DNA of 64,000 nucleotides from an uncultured Lachnospiraceae bacterium (GCA_910585345.1 CAJUDS010000014.1:1-64000); one strand, 5' to 3'. Positions 25,131 to 34,983 are shown, counted from the first letter of the stretch. The notes: generated by a model from the sequence alone, not told the origin. Program-made: numbers and translations.

Positions 25131-25877
25131 TCATCTGCCCTTTCCTGTTGTGCCCGCTTTGATCACAGGACTGATTTTCTTATAAATCAATAGGGTAATC
25201 ACCGACACCAGACTGCCTTTGAGCAGATTCAAAGGCGCTACCGCAAACACCACAAGCGTGGTAATACTTTGAATGGCCGGATTAATCTCCATGCCCATGG
25301 CAACGATGGCATCCAGCGGCATACCGAACAGCTGCGCAAACTTGGGAAGCAGATACACTGCATTGAACGCCGTTCCGAATACAGTCATACAAAATGTGCC
25401 TGCCACAGAACCGAGCAGCGCGTTTTTCTTTGTCTTATGAAACAGATAGATGCCGGAAGCCGGCAGCAAAAAACTGCAGCCTACGACAAAATTGGCCAGC
25501 TCGCCTACAAATGCGGTTGTCGTCTGTTTGAACAATACCTTCAACACAATTTTACAAAACTCTATCAGTACGCCCGCCACCGGTCCAAAAGCAAATGCGC
25601 CGACCAACGCCGGAAGCTCGCTGATATCCAGTCCGTAAAAGGGCGGTGCGAACGGCACGGGCACTTCAAACAGCATCAGTACCGCCGCAATCGCCGCAAA
25701 CATCCCACAGACGGCTACTTTCCGCGTACTCAGCACACGTTCCCTGCCGCCCTCTTTTCTTTTGGCCGCCTTTTCCATCAGATACGCCGTCAGCACCAGT
25801 ATCACCACGATACCGATAAATTCCGCTACAAAAACAGCATTTTCCGCAATGCTCTGTAACAATGTCCTATTCTCCAT
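25131..25877 (-). CDS. RibU-type ECF transporter substrate-binding (S) component
   Basis: 248 aa. After a non-cleaved N-terminal helix come the helices of the S component (VAVCGMFAAIAAVLMLFEVP onward). The segment PFAPPFYGLDISELPALVGA followed by FGPVAGVLIEFCKIVLK is characteristic of riboflavin transporters of the RibU family. It needs the EcfA/EcfA'/EcfT module, which must be encoded elsewhere. I see no FMN riboswitch upstream; it starts 15 bases after tex. Riboflavin is the likely substrate. Confidence 0.83.
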   Translation of the reverse strand: MENRTLLQSIAENAVFVAEFIGIVVILVLTAYLMEKAAKRKEGGRERVLSTRKVAVCGMFAAIAAVLMLFEVPVPFAPPFYGLDISELPALVGAFAFGPVAGVLIEFCKIVLKVLFKQTTTAFVGELANFVVGCSFLLPASGIYLFHKTKKNALLGSVAGTFCMTVFGTAFNAVYLLPKFAQLFGMPLDAIVAMGMEINPAIQSITTLVVFAVAPLNLLKGSLVSVITLLIYKKISPVIKAGTTGKGR

Positions 25878-25892
25878 GATCCTTCTCCATCA

Positions 25893-28250
25893 TTATTTTA
25901 CTGGTTTTATTTTCATCGTCAGTGAAATTCGTTTTTTCGGCACATCTACAGCCAGCACCTGCACTTCCACAACATCGCCTACACTGACCGCTTCAAGAGG
26001 ATGTTGAATAAAGCGCTCCGTCATCTGAGAAATATGTACCAGCCCGTCCTGGTGCACGCCGATATCCACAAACGCGCCGAAGTCAATTACGTTCCGCACC
26101 GTGCCTTTTAAAATCATACCCGGTTTCAAATCCTTCATATCCAGTACATCGCTGCGCAGGATGGGCGCAGGCATATTATCGCGGGGATCTCTGGCAGGCT
26201 TTTCCAGTTCCTTCAAAATATCACGCAGCGTCAGTTCTCCCACCCCGAGTTCTGCCGCCAGCTTTTTCTGATCCCCGGCGCGTCGCTCCAGACTGCCCAT
26301 ACCGGCGCTCTGTTCTTTAGAGGCGCCCGCCGTACTGCCGCTCTTTTGCGCATTCTCCTCCCATTCCATGCCGCCCATTGCCGCTGCCAGCGCTTTCCCC
26401 ATCGCAGTATTGGTATTACGGATCACAACTTTATTCTGCTTCGGCTTTGATACCGCCTGTTTCTGCGTCTTAACTGCCTTTCCTTTTTCTGCAGCAGCCC
26501 TTTTCTGGGCCGCTTTCACATCCTCCATTGTCAGACCCAGTTTCTGCAGCAGTTTTTCCGCCGCCTCGTACGATTCCGGATGAACGCTCGTAGCGTCCAG
26601 CGGATTGTCTCCATCCAGGATACGCATAAACCCTGCGCACTGTTCAAACGCCTTCGGGCCCAGTTTTGCCACCTTCAAAAGCTGCCGCCTGTTTGTAAAT
26701 CTGCCGTTGTTTTCCCGGTAATCCACAATATTTTTGGCAATGGTTTTTGTAATACCGGAAATATAGGATAACAGCGGAGCAGACGCCGTATTCAGATCCA
26801 CGCCCACGCGGTTCACACAGTCTTCCACCACGCCGCCAAGCGCTTCGCCCAGCTTTTTCTGGTTCATATCATGCTGATACTGTCCCACACCGATTGATTT
26901 GGGGTCGATCTTTACCAGCTCCGCCAGCGGATCCTGCAGCCGCCTTGCAATGGAGGCCGCGCTCCTCTGCCCCACGTCAAAATTCGGAAACTCCTCGGTA
27001 GCCAGCTTGCTGGCAGAATAGACGGAAGCGCCCGCCTCATTGACAATCACATACTGCAGGGGCCGGTCCAGTTCCTTGATCAACTCCACTATGACCTGCT
27101 CCGATTCCCGGGAAGCCGTGCCGTTTCCGACGGAGATCAGGTCCACGCCGTATTTTCGGATGATTTTTTTCAGTTCCGCTTTGGATTCCTCTACTTTATT
27201 CTGCGGCGCCGTCGGGAAAATCACTTTTGTATCCAGCACCTTTCCTGTCGCATCCACCACCGCCAGTTTACAACCCGTGCGGAATGCCGGGTCCCAGCCG
27301 AGTACGGTCTTACCCGCAACCGGCGGCTGCAGCAGAAGTTGTTCCAGATTTTTGCCAAACACAGCGATCGCACCGGCCTCTGCTTTTTCCGTCAGCTCAT
27401 TGCGGATATCTCTTTCGATAGCGGGCGCAATCAGACGATTATAACTGTCCTCTATGGCTTCCCGCAATGCAGATGCCGTCGGCGGATTCTCTTTTGTGAT
27501 TATTTTCTTTTCCAAAAAACGCAGAATCCTTTCCTGCGGCGCTTCTATTTTAACAGTCAGTAACTTTTCATTCTCGCCCCGGTTGAGTGCCAGAATCCTG
27601 TGACCCGCGGCCTTGTCCACGTCTTCTGCATAATCATAATACATCTCATAAACGCTTTCCGCCTTTTCATCCCGCGCTGCGCTTGTAAGCTTTCCTTCCT
27701 CATAGGTAATCTTTCTGATATAAGCGCGGTAATCCGCATCATCAGAGATGTTTTCGGCAATAATATCCTTTGCTCCCTGCACCGCCTCCTGCACCGAGGA
27801 GACTCCCTTCTCTTCATCCAGATAAGCCTCCGCTTCTTTCAGCACCGAAGTATCCACTTCTTGCCGTAAAATCAATTCTGCCAGCGGCCCGAGTCCTTTT
27901 TCCCTCGCCACACTGGCTCTCGTCTTTCTCTTTGGACGGTAGGGACGGTACAAATCCTCCACGGCCACAAGCGTCTTTGCCGCTGCAATCCTTTCCTTTA
28001 ATTCTTCCGTCAGCTTTCCCTGTTCCGCAATGCTGCCCAATACCTGTGTCTTTTTATCCTCCAGATTACGCAGATACCCCAGACGTTCGCTGAGATTGCG
28101 CAGCATCTCGTCATTCAGCGCGCCCGTTGCCTCCTTGCGGTACCGGGAAATAAAAGGAATTGTATTTCCCTCGTCAAGCAGGGAAACCGCCGCTTCCACC
28201 TGCCACTTTTCCACCTGCAGTTCTTCTTTTAACTTTAAAATAATATCCAT
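25893..28250 (-). CDS. tex: Tex-like RNA-binding transcription accessory protein
   Basis: 785 aa from ATG 28250, preceded by AAGGAG; an upstream in-frame extension has no ribosome site and lacks family features. In order: N-terminal helical Tex domain (MDIILKLKEELQVEKWQVEA), YqgF-like RNase-H fold (GWDPAFRTGCKLAVVD), HhH pair (RVGVDLNTASAPLLSYISGI) and a C-terminal S1 domain (LKGTVRNVIDFGAFVDIGVH). A long Lys/Ala-rich linker (about 600-680) separates HhH from S1. Its role is nucleic-acid binding and transcription fidelity. Confidence 0.95.
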   Translation of the reverse strand: MDIILKLKEELQVEKWQVEAAVSLLDEGNTIPFISRYRKEATGALNDEMLRNLSERLGYLRNLEDKKTQVLGSIAEQGKLTEELKERIAAAKTLVAVEDLYRPYRPKRKTRASVAREKGLGPLAELILRQEVDTSVLKEAEAYLDEEKGVSSVQEAVQGAKDIIAENISDDADYRAYIRKITYEEGKLTSAARDEKAESVYEMYYDYAEDVDKAAGHRILALNRGENEKLLTVKIEAPQERILRFLEKKIITKENPPTASALREAIEDSYNRLIAPAIERDIRNELTEKAEAGAIAVFGKNLEQLLLQPPVAGKTVLGWDPAFRTGCKLAVVDATGKVLDTKVIFPTAPQNKVEESKAELKKIIRKYGVDLISVGNGTASRESEQVIVELIKELDRPLQYVIVNEAGASVYSASKLATEEFPNFDVGQRSAASIARRLQDPLAELVKIDPKSIGVGQYQHDMNQKKLGEALGGVVEDCVNRVGVDLNTASAPLLSYISGITKTIAKNIVDYRENNGRFTNRRQLLKVAKLGPKAFEQCAGFMRILDGDNPLDATSVHPESYEAAEKLLQKLGLTMEDVKAAQKRAAAEKGKAVKTQKQAVSKPKQNKVVIRNTNTAMGKALAAAMGGMEWEENAQKSGSTAGASKEQSAGMGSLERRAGDQKKLAAELGVGELTLRDILKELEKPARDPRDNMPAPILRSDVLDMKDLKPGMILKGTVRNVIDFGAFVDIGVHQDGLVHISQMTERFIQHPLEAVSVGDVVEVQVLAVDVPKKRISLTMKIKPVK

Positions 28251-28441
28251 ACACCGACTCCTTGTATCTATTCTGAGTTTCACCGTTTTGGAAAAAACTC
28301 CTCTTTCTATTGTTCTTCTCCTGATTAAACGCATCGCTTTTTGCAGGCCGCCGGTCTGACATCCTGCATTTTAGCGCCGCCCACTGCATCATTAGACATT
28401 ATAGCACAATACCCGCGAAAATTACCACGGAAATCTTTCGT

Positions 28442-28470
28442 TTGTAATCTCCCTGAAAAAGTGCTATGAT
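28442..28470 (+). promoter_or_regulatory. Sigma-A promoter for the 28.5-30.3 kb trio
   Basis: TTGTAA (28442-28447), 17 bases, TATGAT (28465-28470). The first gene begins about 46 bases downstream of the predicted start, with AAAGGAG upstream of its ATG. Confidence 0.7.
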
Positions 28471-28523
28471 AATTATGTATATACTGCATTTATTGTGATT
28501 TTTCCCATTAAAGGAGCACTCGT

Positions 28524-28955
28524 ATGGATTTCCAGAATAATATACAAAATCAGATGCCGGGGCCAGGCGGCGGAAACATACCTGGCAATATGCCTTACCG
28601 GGCGCCCGCTGTTCCCCAGCGTGAAAATGCTATGGCAACCGCCTCCATGATTACCGGCATTATCGGCGGACTCTCTATTTTTCTGCTCCCTGTTTATCTG
28701 CCCTGCTTTTTTGCAGGCATCAGTATTGTCCTTGCACTGCTCTCCAAAGGCAGCAGAAACAAATTGTCCCCTTATGCGCTGGCCGGCATGATCACCTCTC
28801 TTTGCAGCGTAATATTAAACATGGCAATTATGATCGCCTGCATATTTCTGTTTCTGAAAATACCGGAATACAGACAGGAATTTAACCGCGTGTATGAACA
28901 AATGTATGGAGAATCGTTTGACGACACGATAAAAAACTCTCTTGGGGAACCATAA
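28524..28955 (+). CDS. Small DUF4190-like membrane protein
   Basis: 143 aa. The N-terminus is Gln/Pro/Gly/Asn rich (QNQMPGPGGGNIPGNMP), then three hydrophobic stretches (ASMITGIIGGLSIFLLPVYL, FFAGISIVLALLS and SVILNMAIMIACIFLFL) and a soluble acidic tail. The layout matches small DUF4190-like membrane proteins of Gram-positive bacteria. First gene of a trio with the HExxH protein and the DUF975 protein. Function unknown. Confidence 0.7.
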   Translation: MDFQNNIQNQMPGPGGGNIPGNMPYRAPAVPQRENAMATASMITGIIGGLSIFLLPVYLPCFFAGISIVLALLSKGSRNKLSPYALAGMITSLCSVILNMAIMIACIFLFLKIPEYRQEFNRVYEQMYGESFDDTIKNSLGEP

Positions 28956-28980
28956 TTTTTTCTGACAGGAGGATACTATT

Positions 28981-29523
28981 ATGACGACACCTAACACAAT
29001 GATTGGCAGCATCGGCTACGGCTGCGATTATCCCATGCCCGGCGGCAGAATCTGGCCGCAGACGGCAACAGTCCATTCCGGCGCAGACGCCATAAACGGC
29101 GACGGCAGCCATGCCGGACGCAATCCCGGTGAATCCAATGTAAAATCCCCGGGACGCAAATCGTCCCCGGCAGAATGTGAGACATGCAAGAACCGTAAAT
29201 ACCAGGACGGCTCTGATGAAATGGTTTCCTTTAAATCAGCGGCGCATGTGTCGCCACAGGCGGCAGGAAGCCGCGTCAGGGCGCATGAACAGGAGCACGT
29301 GTCCAATGCCTTTAAAAAGGCATCCATGAAAAACGGCAAGGTGCTCTCCGCCACCGTATCTATCCACACCGCTGTCTGTCCGGAATGCGGACGCACCTAT
29401 GTGTCCGGCGGCGAAACCGCTACGCAGATTAAATACTACAATGAAGAAAATCCTTATCAAAAAGGGAAAAAAACAGCGGACTCCTCTATTTATACCGGCA
29501 TGAACCTTGATCTGGCCGTATAA
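28981..29523 (+). CDS. Putative zinc metallopeptidase with two CxxC pairs (SprA-like)
   Basis: 180 aa. Residues 102-106 read HEQEH, an HExxH zinc-protease motif, inside SRVRAHEQEHVSNAFKKA. A CxxC pair at 66-69 (CETCKNRKYQDGSDE) and a second at 133-136 (CPECGRTYVSGG) could bind structural zinc. This combination resembles the SprA-related putative metalloprotease family. No signal peptide is visible. AGGAGG precedes the ATG. It sits between two membrane-protein genes, so it may act on or with them. Enzyme activity is not proven. Confidence 0.72.
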   Translation: MTTPNTMIGSIGYGCDYPMPGGRIWPQTATVHSGADAINGDGSHAGRNPGESNVKSPGRKSSPAECETCKNRKYQDGSDEMVSFKSAAHVSPQAAGSRVRAHEQEHVSNAFKKASMKNGKVLSATVSIHTAVCPECGRTYVSGGETATQIKYYNEENPYQKGKKTADSSIYTGMNLDLAV

Positions 29524-29568
29524 ATTAACAAAGAAAGGACACCGCTGCAGAATGGAGATCTTTATTTT

Positions 29569-30291
29569 ATGAATACCAGTTTATCATCTGCCCAGTTAAA
29601 ATCCATTTCCAAAGGGCAGCTTCTTGGGAAATACGCAAGCGCCATATCGGCGCAGCTTGTAACAAGCGTGATACTGTTTGGCGCTTCTATGCTCTGCACC
29701 GCTTTTGCGGACCAGTCCACCGTTGCAGGACTCGCCATTTTATGGTTGATCAGCCTGATCATTGACATAATAGGCGGCATCTTCGATGTAGGACTTACCC
29801 GTTTTTATCTGAATCTCGTATGTAATCGTCCTTACCGGACAAGTGACGTATTTTACGGCTTCCGCCGCCATGCTGACAAAGCCATCAAAGTACGTTTTCT
29901 TGTGCTGATGATGCAGCTGCTGTGTATGCTGCCCTGTTTCATCTGCTCGCTTACTTACAACCGCATACAGTCCTCCGCTCTGTTTCTGCTCTGGAGCATC
30001 CTGACAGTTATCGGCTGCGTGTTTGCCACCTACATTTCCCTGCTATATTCACAGGTATATTATATCATGCTGGATTTTCCTGCCCACACTGCCCGGCAGA
30101 TCATGTCTGCAAGCCGCAGCATTATGAAAGGGCATAAAGGACGCCTCTTTTATATCGGCGTGTCCCTCATCCCCTACTATCTTGCCGCTTTTCTTTCCTG
30201 CGGGATTGCCCTCTTATGGGTTACTCCCTATAAAAGCGTCGTGTTTACAAACTTCTATCTCGATTTAATGCACAGGGAGTACAGTGCATAG
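29569..30291 (+). CDS. DUF975-family integral membrane protein
   Basis: 240 aa with about six hydrophobic helices. The family ending SRSIMKGHKGRLFYIGVSLI, then LSCGIALLWVTPYKSVVFTN and FYLDLMHREY, is clear. DUF975 proteins are of unknown function. GGAGAT precedes the ATG. It is last in the rightward trio and converges on the kinase pseudogene with 23 bases between stops. Confidence 0.82.
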   Translation: MNTSLSSAQLKSISKGQLLGKYASAISAQLVTSVILFGASMLCTAFADQSTVAGLAILWLISLIIDIIGGIFDVGLTRFYLNLVCNRPYRTSDVFYGFRRHADKAIKVRFLVLMMQLLCMLPCFICSLTYNRIQSSALFLLWSILTVIGCVFATYISLLYSQVYYIMLDFPAHTARQIMSASRSIMKGHKGRLFYIGVSLIPYYLAAFLSCGIALLWVTPYKSVVFTNFYLDLMHREYSA

Positions 30292-30314
30292 CGTTCTCTC
30301 TCCCGGCAACTGTC

Positions 30315-31618
30315 TCATTCCGGCAGACTGCTGACGGCTGCGCCGCAGGCTGCCTCCTCTTCACAGGCGGCGAATTCCACATCCGCCTGAAACATCTCAC
30401 TGCATATTTCCTGCAAAACGATATTCTGGCGGATACCGTTTCCCGAAGCGACCAAATGTTCCGCCCGGATACCGGTTCCCTCCCGGATCAGACAATATCT
30501 GCCATAAAGCTCTGCTGCAATTCCTTCCAGAACGCCGTAAACGAGTCCCTCCGGTGTAAAATTCTCCTCATCCAGATTGGAAATACCGCCCCGCATATCC
30601 GGATTCTCACGGGTGCCGCGAAAAGCGGTACAAACTTTCATCCTGCTCCCGGCCTTTTTTCCCTTTTCCGCCAATCCGGCCATAACCCCATACTGGGATG
30701 CTTGGCAAATCCGGCTGCCGACAGATACTGCCGGAAAAATCTTTCCAGGGCCGCATAAGCTCTACCGCCGCATAAGGAAGCGCCCACCAGCAAATATTGC
30801 TCCCCGGTTAACGGACGTGTCTCGATACCCGGTATCGCAAAATACTGCTTTGACAAAACAGAAATCTGCCCGCCCGTCCCTACATTAAAAAGAAACGTAT
30901 TTTCCCGCGCACCGACAGAACCCAGGAAACTTGCCTGATTATCCCCGAGCGCCGCCGTTACGGGAATCCCTTTGTATTCTCCCAGTACCGGCAGGCAACG
31001 GCATACTTGCGGCAGCAGCCCGGCGTCCATTCCCAGCCTCTCTATCCCGTCTCTTTGAAACGCTCCCTTCCGGCAGTCAAACAAGCCCAGGCCCGCCGCA
31101 TTGCTCACATGAATGAGCGGCATTTTTCTGCCGGTCAGATACATCCCAAGGTAATCGGCGATCGTACACAGACCGGCGCACTCCTTCGGCATAAGACCGT
31201 TTTTCCAGTTAAAATAATGTGTGACAAGTCCATAGCCGGAAGGCACTGTTCGTCCTGTTTTTTCATAAATTTGCTCACAGGCGGAGCAGCCGCCCGCCTC
31301 CCGTTCTCCCCCTCTGGCATCCTGCCAGGTATAGAGAGGGCTTATACATTCGCCATTCGCATTTATATATACGATTCCATGCATCTGTCCCGTCAGACCG
31401 ATGGAATTGATATCGCTAAAGCGGTCGCACAACGCATCCAGCAAAACCGCCGCCCTGCTTACAACCGCCTTTGCATCCTGCAGCCGTTCCCACGGATGCG
31501 CAGTCCGAACCGCACATCCGTTTTGTACTGTCCTTGACTCAATAACCTCTTTGCGTTCCGCATCATACACGACCGCACTGATCGTCGTCGTCCCTATGTC
31601 AATGCCTATTGCTTTCAT
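30315..31618 (-). pseudogene. Sedoheptulokinase-like FGGY kinase, frameshifted
   Basis: The 5' part (31618 to about 30700) reads MKAIGIDIGTTTISAVVYD, TGQMHGIVYINANGECISPL and YTWQDARGGE, all FGGY/sedoheptulokinase features. It then runs out of frame to a stop at 30638. The rest of the domain (KVCTAFRGTRENPDMRGGIS, and the C-terminal SGNGIRQN) continues in the -1 frame to 30315. The switch lies near 30700, where an indel probably occurred upstream of A-rich GGGAAAAAAGG. Joined, the protein would be about 434 aa. It follows dapL by 22 bases. It could be a true pseudogene or a sequencing/assembly error. Confidence 0.82.
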
Positions 31619-31640
31619 GTTACAATCTGTCCGTTTCTTC

Positions 31641-32855
31641 TTATAGCTTCCTGATTCTGTCCACTGCCTCTACCGTATTTTCATAGCTTCCAAACGCCGT
31701 CAGGCGGAAATACGTTTCTCCGCTTGGACCAAAACCAGAGCCCGGTGTCCCTACTACATTGGCGTTTTCCAGCAGGTAGTCAAAAAATTCCCAGCTTGTC
31801 ATTCCATTTGGCGCTTTCAGCCAGATATACGGCGCGTTCACACCGCCGGAAACTGTATAGCCCGCTGACTGCAAGCCTTCCAGAATATATTTCGCATTGT
31901 TCAAATAATAGGCAATCTGCTGTTTTAGCTGCTCTTTTCCTTCCGGCGAATAAACAGCCTCACCGGCACGCTGCACGATATAAGGCGCCCCGTTGTATTT
32001 GGTGCCGTGCCGCCTTGCCCACAGGCCATGCAGCGCAACGCCTCCTACCTTCAATTCCTTCGGCACTACCGTATAGCCAAGGCGCACGCCTGTAAAGCCT
32101 GCGTTTTTCGAAAACGAATGCAGCTCGATCGCACATGTTCTCGCTCCCTGGCATTCATAAATGCTATGAGGTACGTCTTCCTCCGAAATATAAGCCTCAT
32201 ACGCCGCATCATAAATGATAACGGCGCCCACCCGGTTGGCATAGTCTACCCATTCCTGCAGACGGCTTTTCGTAATTGTAGAACCGGTCGGGTTATTCGG
32301 GAAACACAGATAGATCAGATCGGGCGTCTTTCGTGGAAGTTCCGGTGCAAAACCTGTCTGCGCAGTGCACGGCATATAGATCACATCGCTCCACGTTTCC
32401 GTCGCCGGATCGTAGACGCCTGTCCTGCCCGCCATCACATTGGTATCCACATAAACGGGATATACCGGATCGCACACCGCAATCTTATTGTCCACGCTGA
32501 AAACTTCCTGGATATTGCCGGAATCACATTTTGCGCCGTCGGATACAAAGATTTCATCCGGCGTAATCCCGCATCCCCTTGCCTTATAATCGTTCTCTGC
32601 AATCGCGCTGCGCAGAAACTCATAGCCAAGGTCCGGCGCATAGCCCCTGAATGTAGCCGCATCCGCCATCTCGTCCACCGCGCTGTGCAGTGCGGAAATA
32701 ATAGCGGGCGCCAGCGGCTGCGTTACATCTCCAATGCCTAAGCGGATAATTTTCTTATCCGGGTTTGCCTGCGCATACGCATTCACTTTCCTGCCAATTG
32801 TAGAAAACAGATAGCTCCCCGGGAGCTTTAAATAATTGTCATTTATCTTTGCCAT
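31641..32855 (-). CDS. dapL: LL-diaminopimelate aminotransferase
   Basis: 404 aa, the usual DapL length. It converts tetrahydrodipicolinate directly to LL-diaminopimelate, bypassing acyl-blocked steps. PLP lysine lies in SFSKNAGFTGVRLGYTVVPK. DapL features include KINDNYLKLPGSYLFSTIGR at the start, RLGIGDVTQPLAPAI and YLCFPNNPTGS. AAAGGAG precedes the ATG. It follows dapF by 55 bases in the same direction, giving the last two steps to meso-diaminopimelate for lysine and peptidoglycan. Confidence 0.96.
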   Translation of the reverse strand: MAKINDNYLKLPGSYLFSTIGRKVNAYAQANPDKKIIRLGIGDVTQPLAPAIISALHSAVDEMADAATFRGYAPDLGYEFLRSAIAENDYKARGCGITPDEIFVSDGAKCDSGNIQEVFSVDNKIAVCDPVYPVYVDTNVMAGRTGVYDPATETWSDVIYMPCTAQTGFAPELPRKTPDLIYLCFPNNPTGSTITKSRLQEWVDYANRVGAVIIYDAAYEAYISEEDVPHSIYECQGARTCAIELHSFSKNAGFTGVRLGYTVVPKELKVGGVALHGLWARRHGTKYNGAPYIVQRAGEAVYSPEGKEQLKQQIAYYLNNAKYILEGLQSAGYTVSGGVNAPYIWLKAPNGMTSWEFFDYLLENANVVGTPGSGFGPSGETYFRLTAFGSYENTVEAVDRIRKL

Positions 32856-32910
32856 GACGTATCTCCTTTTTTCTATATGATTTATTCCCTGTGAAACAAC
32901 ATATCATATT

Positions 32911-33756
32911 TCACACGTTTCCGTCAATTTCACCCTCAAATACAAAACAGGCCGGTCCTGTCATATAAATCGTATCCTCTTTTTCATCCCATTCCACCGC
33001 GATATCTCCGCCCGGCACGTGCACGTTTATTTTTCTGTCTGTCAGCCCGTTCAGCACACAGGCTGCCGCCGTGGCACAGCAGCCCGTACCGCAGGCCAGC
33101 GTTTCCCCAGTGCCGCGTTCCCATACACGCATTTCCACATGCCCCCTGTCAATGACCCTTACAAATTCCGTATTGACGCGTTTGGGAAACCGTTCGTGAT
33201 GTTCAAAATAAGGCCCCAGGGACGCAAGCGGTAAATTCTGCACATCCTCCACAAAGACAACCGCATGCGGATTTCCCATAGAAACACACGTCATACGGTA
33301 AACCTGATCCAGTACCGCAATCTCCTCGTTTATCACCCGGCCGCCGGATGCCCTGACAGGTATTTTCTCCGCCGAAAGCTCCGGCCTTCCCATATTCACC
33401 CGCACTTCGGCCACTTTCCCATCCTCGATATCCAATACGACATGCTTTACTTTTCCCGCACTGATAATATCCAGCTCCCGCCGCTTTGTCAGCCCTTTGT
33501 CGTACACATACTTGGCTACACAGCGGATGCCGTTTCCACACATTTCCGCTCTGCTGCCGTCCGCATTGTACATCTCCATCTCAAAATCCGCCTCCCGGGA
33601 AGGATTGATAAAGATCACACCGTCTCCGCCTACACCGAAATGTCTGTCGCTCAAAGCTCTCACAAACGCCGGCTTATCTTCCTGCGAAATGTGTTCTCTT
33701 GCCCCGTCTATATACACATAGTCATTCCCACAGCCGTGCATTTTCGTAAACTTCAT
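32911..33756 (-). CDS. dapF: Diaminopimelate epimerase
   Basis: 281 aa. It interconverts LL- and meso-diaminopimelate using two cysteines as acid/base. Both are in place: EMCGNGIRCVAKYVYD (first Cys) and LACGTGCCATAAACVL (second). Start MKFTKMHGCGNDYVYIDG is typical, with GGGGAAG upstream. First gene of the dapF-dapL pair. A possible -10 (TATACT near 33842) lies upstream but its -35 is weak. Confidence 0.96.
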   Translation of the reverse strand: MKFTKMHGCGNDYVYIDGAREHISQEDKPAFVRALSDRHFGVGGDGVIFINPSREADFEMEMYNADGSRAEMCGNGIRCVAKYVYDKGLTKRRELDIISAGKVKHVVLDIEDGKVAEVRVNMGRPELSAEKIPVRASGGRVINEEIAVLDQVYRMTCVSMGNPHAVVFVEDVQNLPLASLGPYFEHHERFPKRVNTEFVRVIDRGHVEMRVWERGTGETLACGTGCCATAAACVLNGLTDRKINVHVPGGDIAVEWDEKEDTIYMTGPACFVFEGEIDGNV

Positions 33757-33942
33757 AACTTCCCCGCTTTCCGCCCTATGGCTTTCCCATTCTTTTCCTG
33801 CAAAAATTTCTTTTCCCGCAGTCTGTCATTTCTTACCAGTATAGCCTTCATCCAGGCAATTGAAAAGTGAAAAAATTTTGTGTCTAATTTTTTTTCAAAT
33901 CTTTTGCTGCTTAGACTTCGCACAAGCAGAGCGATGTAATGT

Positions 33943-34842
33943 CTATTTACAGTGCATTACATCGGTCTGTTTATACGTACGGTATGCTCCCGGTGTAACC
34001 CCAAAAGCAGCCCGGAATACCTTTCCAAAATAAGCGCTGTCTGAAAAACCGCACCGCAGGCTGATTTCCGTAATAGAATGATCATTTCTCCCAAGCAGCT
34101 TTTTCGCTTCATTTAAACGGAAAGCAATCAAGTATTCTACGGGACTCTGCCCGATATTCTTCTTAAAGCAGCGGGACGCCTCCCGCTCGCTTACTCCCGC
34201 CGCTTTCGCGATCTTTGAAAGTGTAATCTTATCCGCATAATGACCGTGGATATACGCGATCATACTGCGAAGCCGGTCCTTTTGCTCGACTTCCGATTGA
34301 AGATGCTCACTTTGGTGTTCGCGAAACTCGTTCAGCAGAAGAAGCCATGTCTCAGAAAGAATGCCTCTTGTTTGGAATTCCGTATCCGGGCTGTTTTGCA
34401 ATTCTTTAAGCTGACGCAGATTATCCAATATCCGATTGGAGGAAGAACAGCCTCGCCGAATCATATAAACCTCTATTCGATGATTCTGGATGACCGGGTT
34501 CAAGTATTTGGTTTCGAAGCGGCTTTTAAAATGTCCACTTAGAAAGACCGGATGGAAGATGTGATTAATTTCTAATGTCCTGCTCCCCGGTGTTCCATTC
34601 CGTTTCATATTCATCACATTGCTGTTGATAAAAAAGCCATCCCCTTGATGAACCATGTACTCTGCTCCAATGGTGATAATTTTACTGACACCCTCCTGAA
34701 TATAGCCAAGCTCCAATTCCTCATGCCAATGCCATGGAATTACAAAATCTGTCAAATCCCGTTCATGGAGACAATAGGGATACTCCACTGTCATCCCCTC
34801 TATCCGCTCAACACGGTTTTCATCTGTTTCAAACAAATACAT
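33943..34842 (-). CDS. AraC-family transcription regulator
   Basis: 299 aa. A cupin-like sensing domain occupies about 20-150 (HWHEELELGYIQEGVSKI, then HQGDGFFINSN), and the C-terminal 100 residues hold two HTHs (ITLSKIAKAAGVSEREASRC and HSITEISLRCGFSDSAYFGK) with the closing GVTPGAYR. GGGAGAG precedes the ATG. It is divergent from the alcohol dehydrogenase at 34984, with three repeated operator-like sites between them. It probably senses a sugar or aldehyde-related signal. Confidence 0.9.
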   Translation of the reverse strand: MYLFETDENRVERIEGMTVEYPYCLHERDLTDFVIPWHWHEELELGYIQEGVSKIITIGAEYMVHQGDGFFINSNVMNMKRNGTPGSRTLEINHIFHPVFLSGHFKSRFETKYLNPVIQNHRIEVYMIRRGCSSSNRILDNLRQLKELQNSPDTEFQTRGILSETWLLLLNEFREHQSEHLQSEVEQKDRLRSMIAYIHGHYADKITLSKIAKAAGVSEREASRCFKKNIGQSPVEYLIAFRLNEAKKLLGRNDHSITEISLRCGFSDSAYFGKVFRAAFGVTPGAYRTYKQTDVMHCK

Positions 34843-34856
34843 GGCATTACTCTCCC

Positions 34857-34919
34857 TGTCCGGATAATTAGAAAAATTATACTATAGTTGTCCGGATATT
34901 TCTATATTTTGTCCTAATA
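34857..34919. promoter_or_regulatory. Three direct repeats, candidate AraC binding sites
   Basis: TGTCCGGATA at 34857-34866 and again at 34889-34898, and TGTCCTAATA at 34910-34919 (8 of 10 matches). The centre spacing is 32 and 21 bp, about three and two helical turns. The last site ends close to a weak -35 for the dehydrogenase (possible -10 CATAAT at 34947-34952), the usual position for an AraC-type activator. Confidence 0.65.
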
Positions 34920-34983
34920 TTTATTTCTTTTATGCCAGATTTTCTTCATAATGTAATTAGCAAATGAAACGGAGGAAACGAAA

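Noticed and set aside
25878..25892. FMN riboswitch upstream of the RibU-like gene
   Set aside because: Only 15 bases separate it from tex, and no RFN-type conserved segments are visible nearby.
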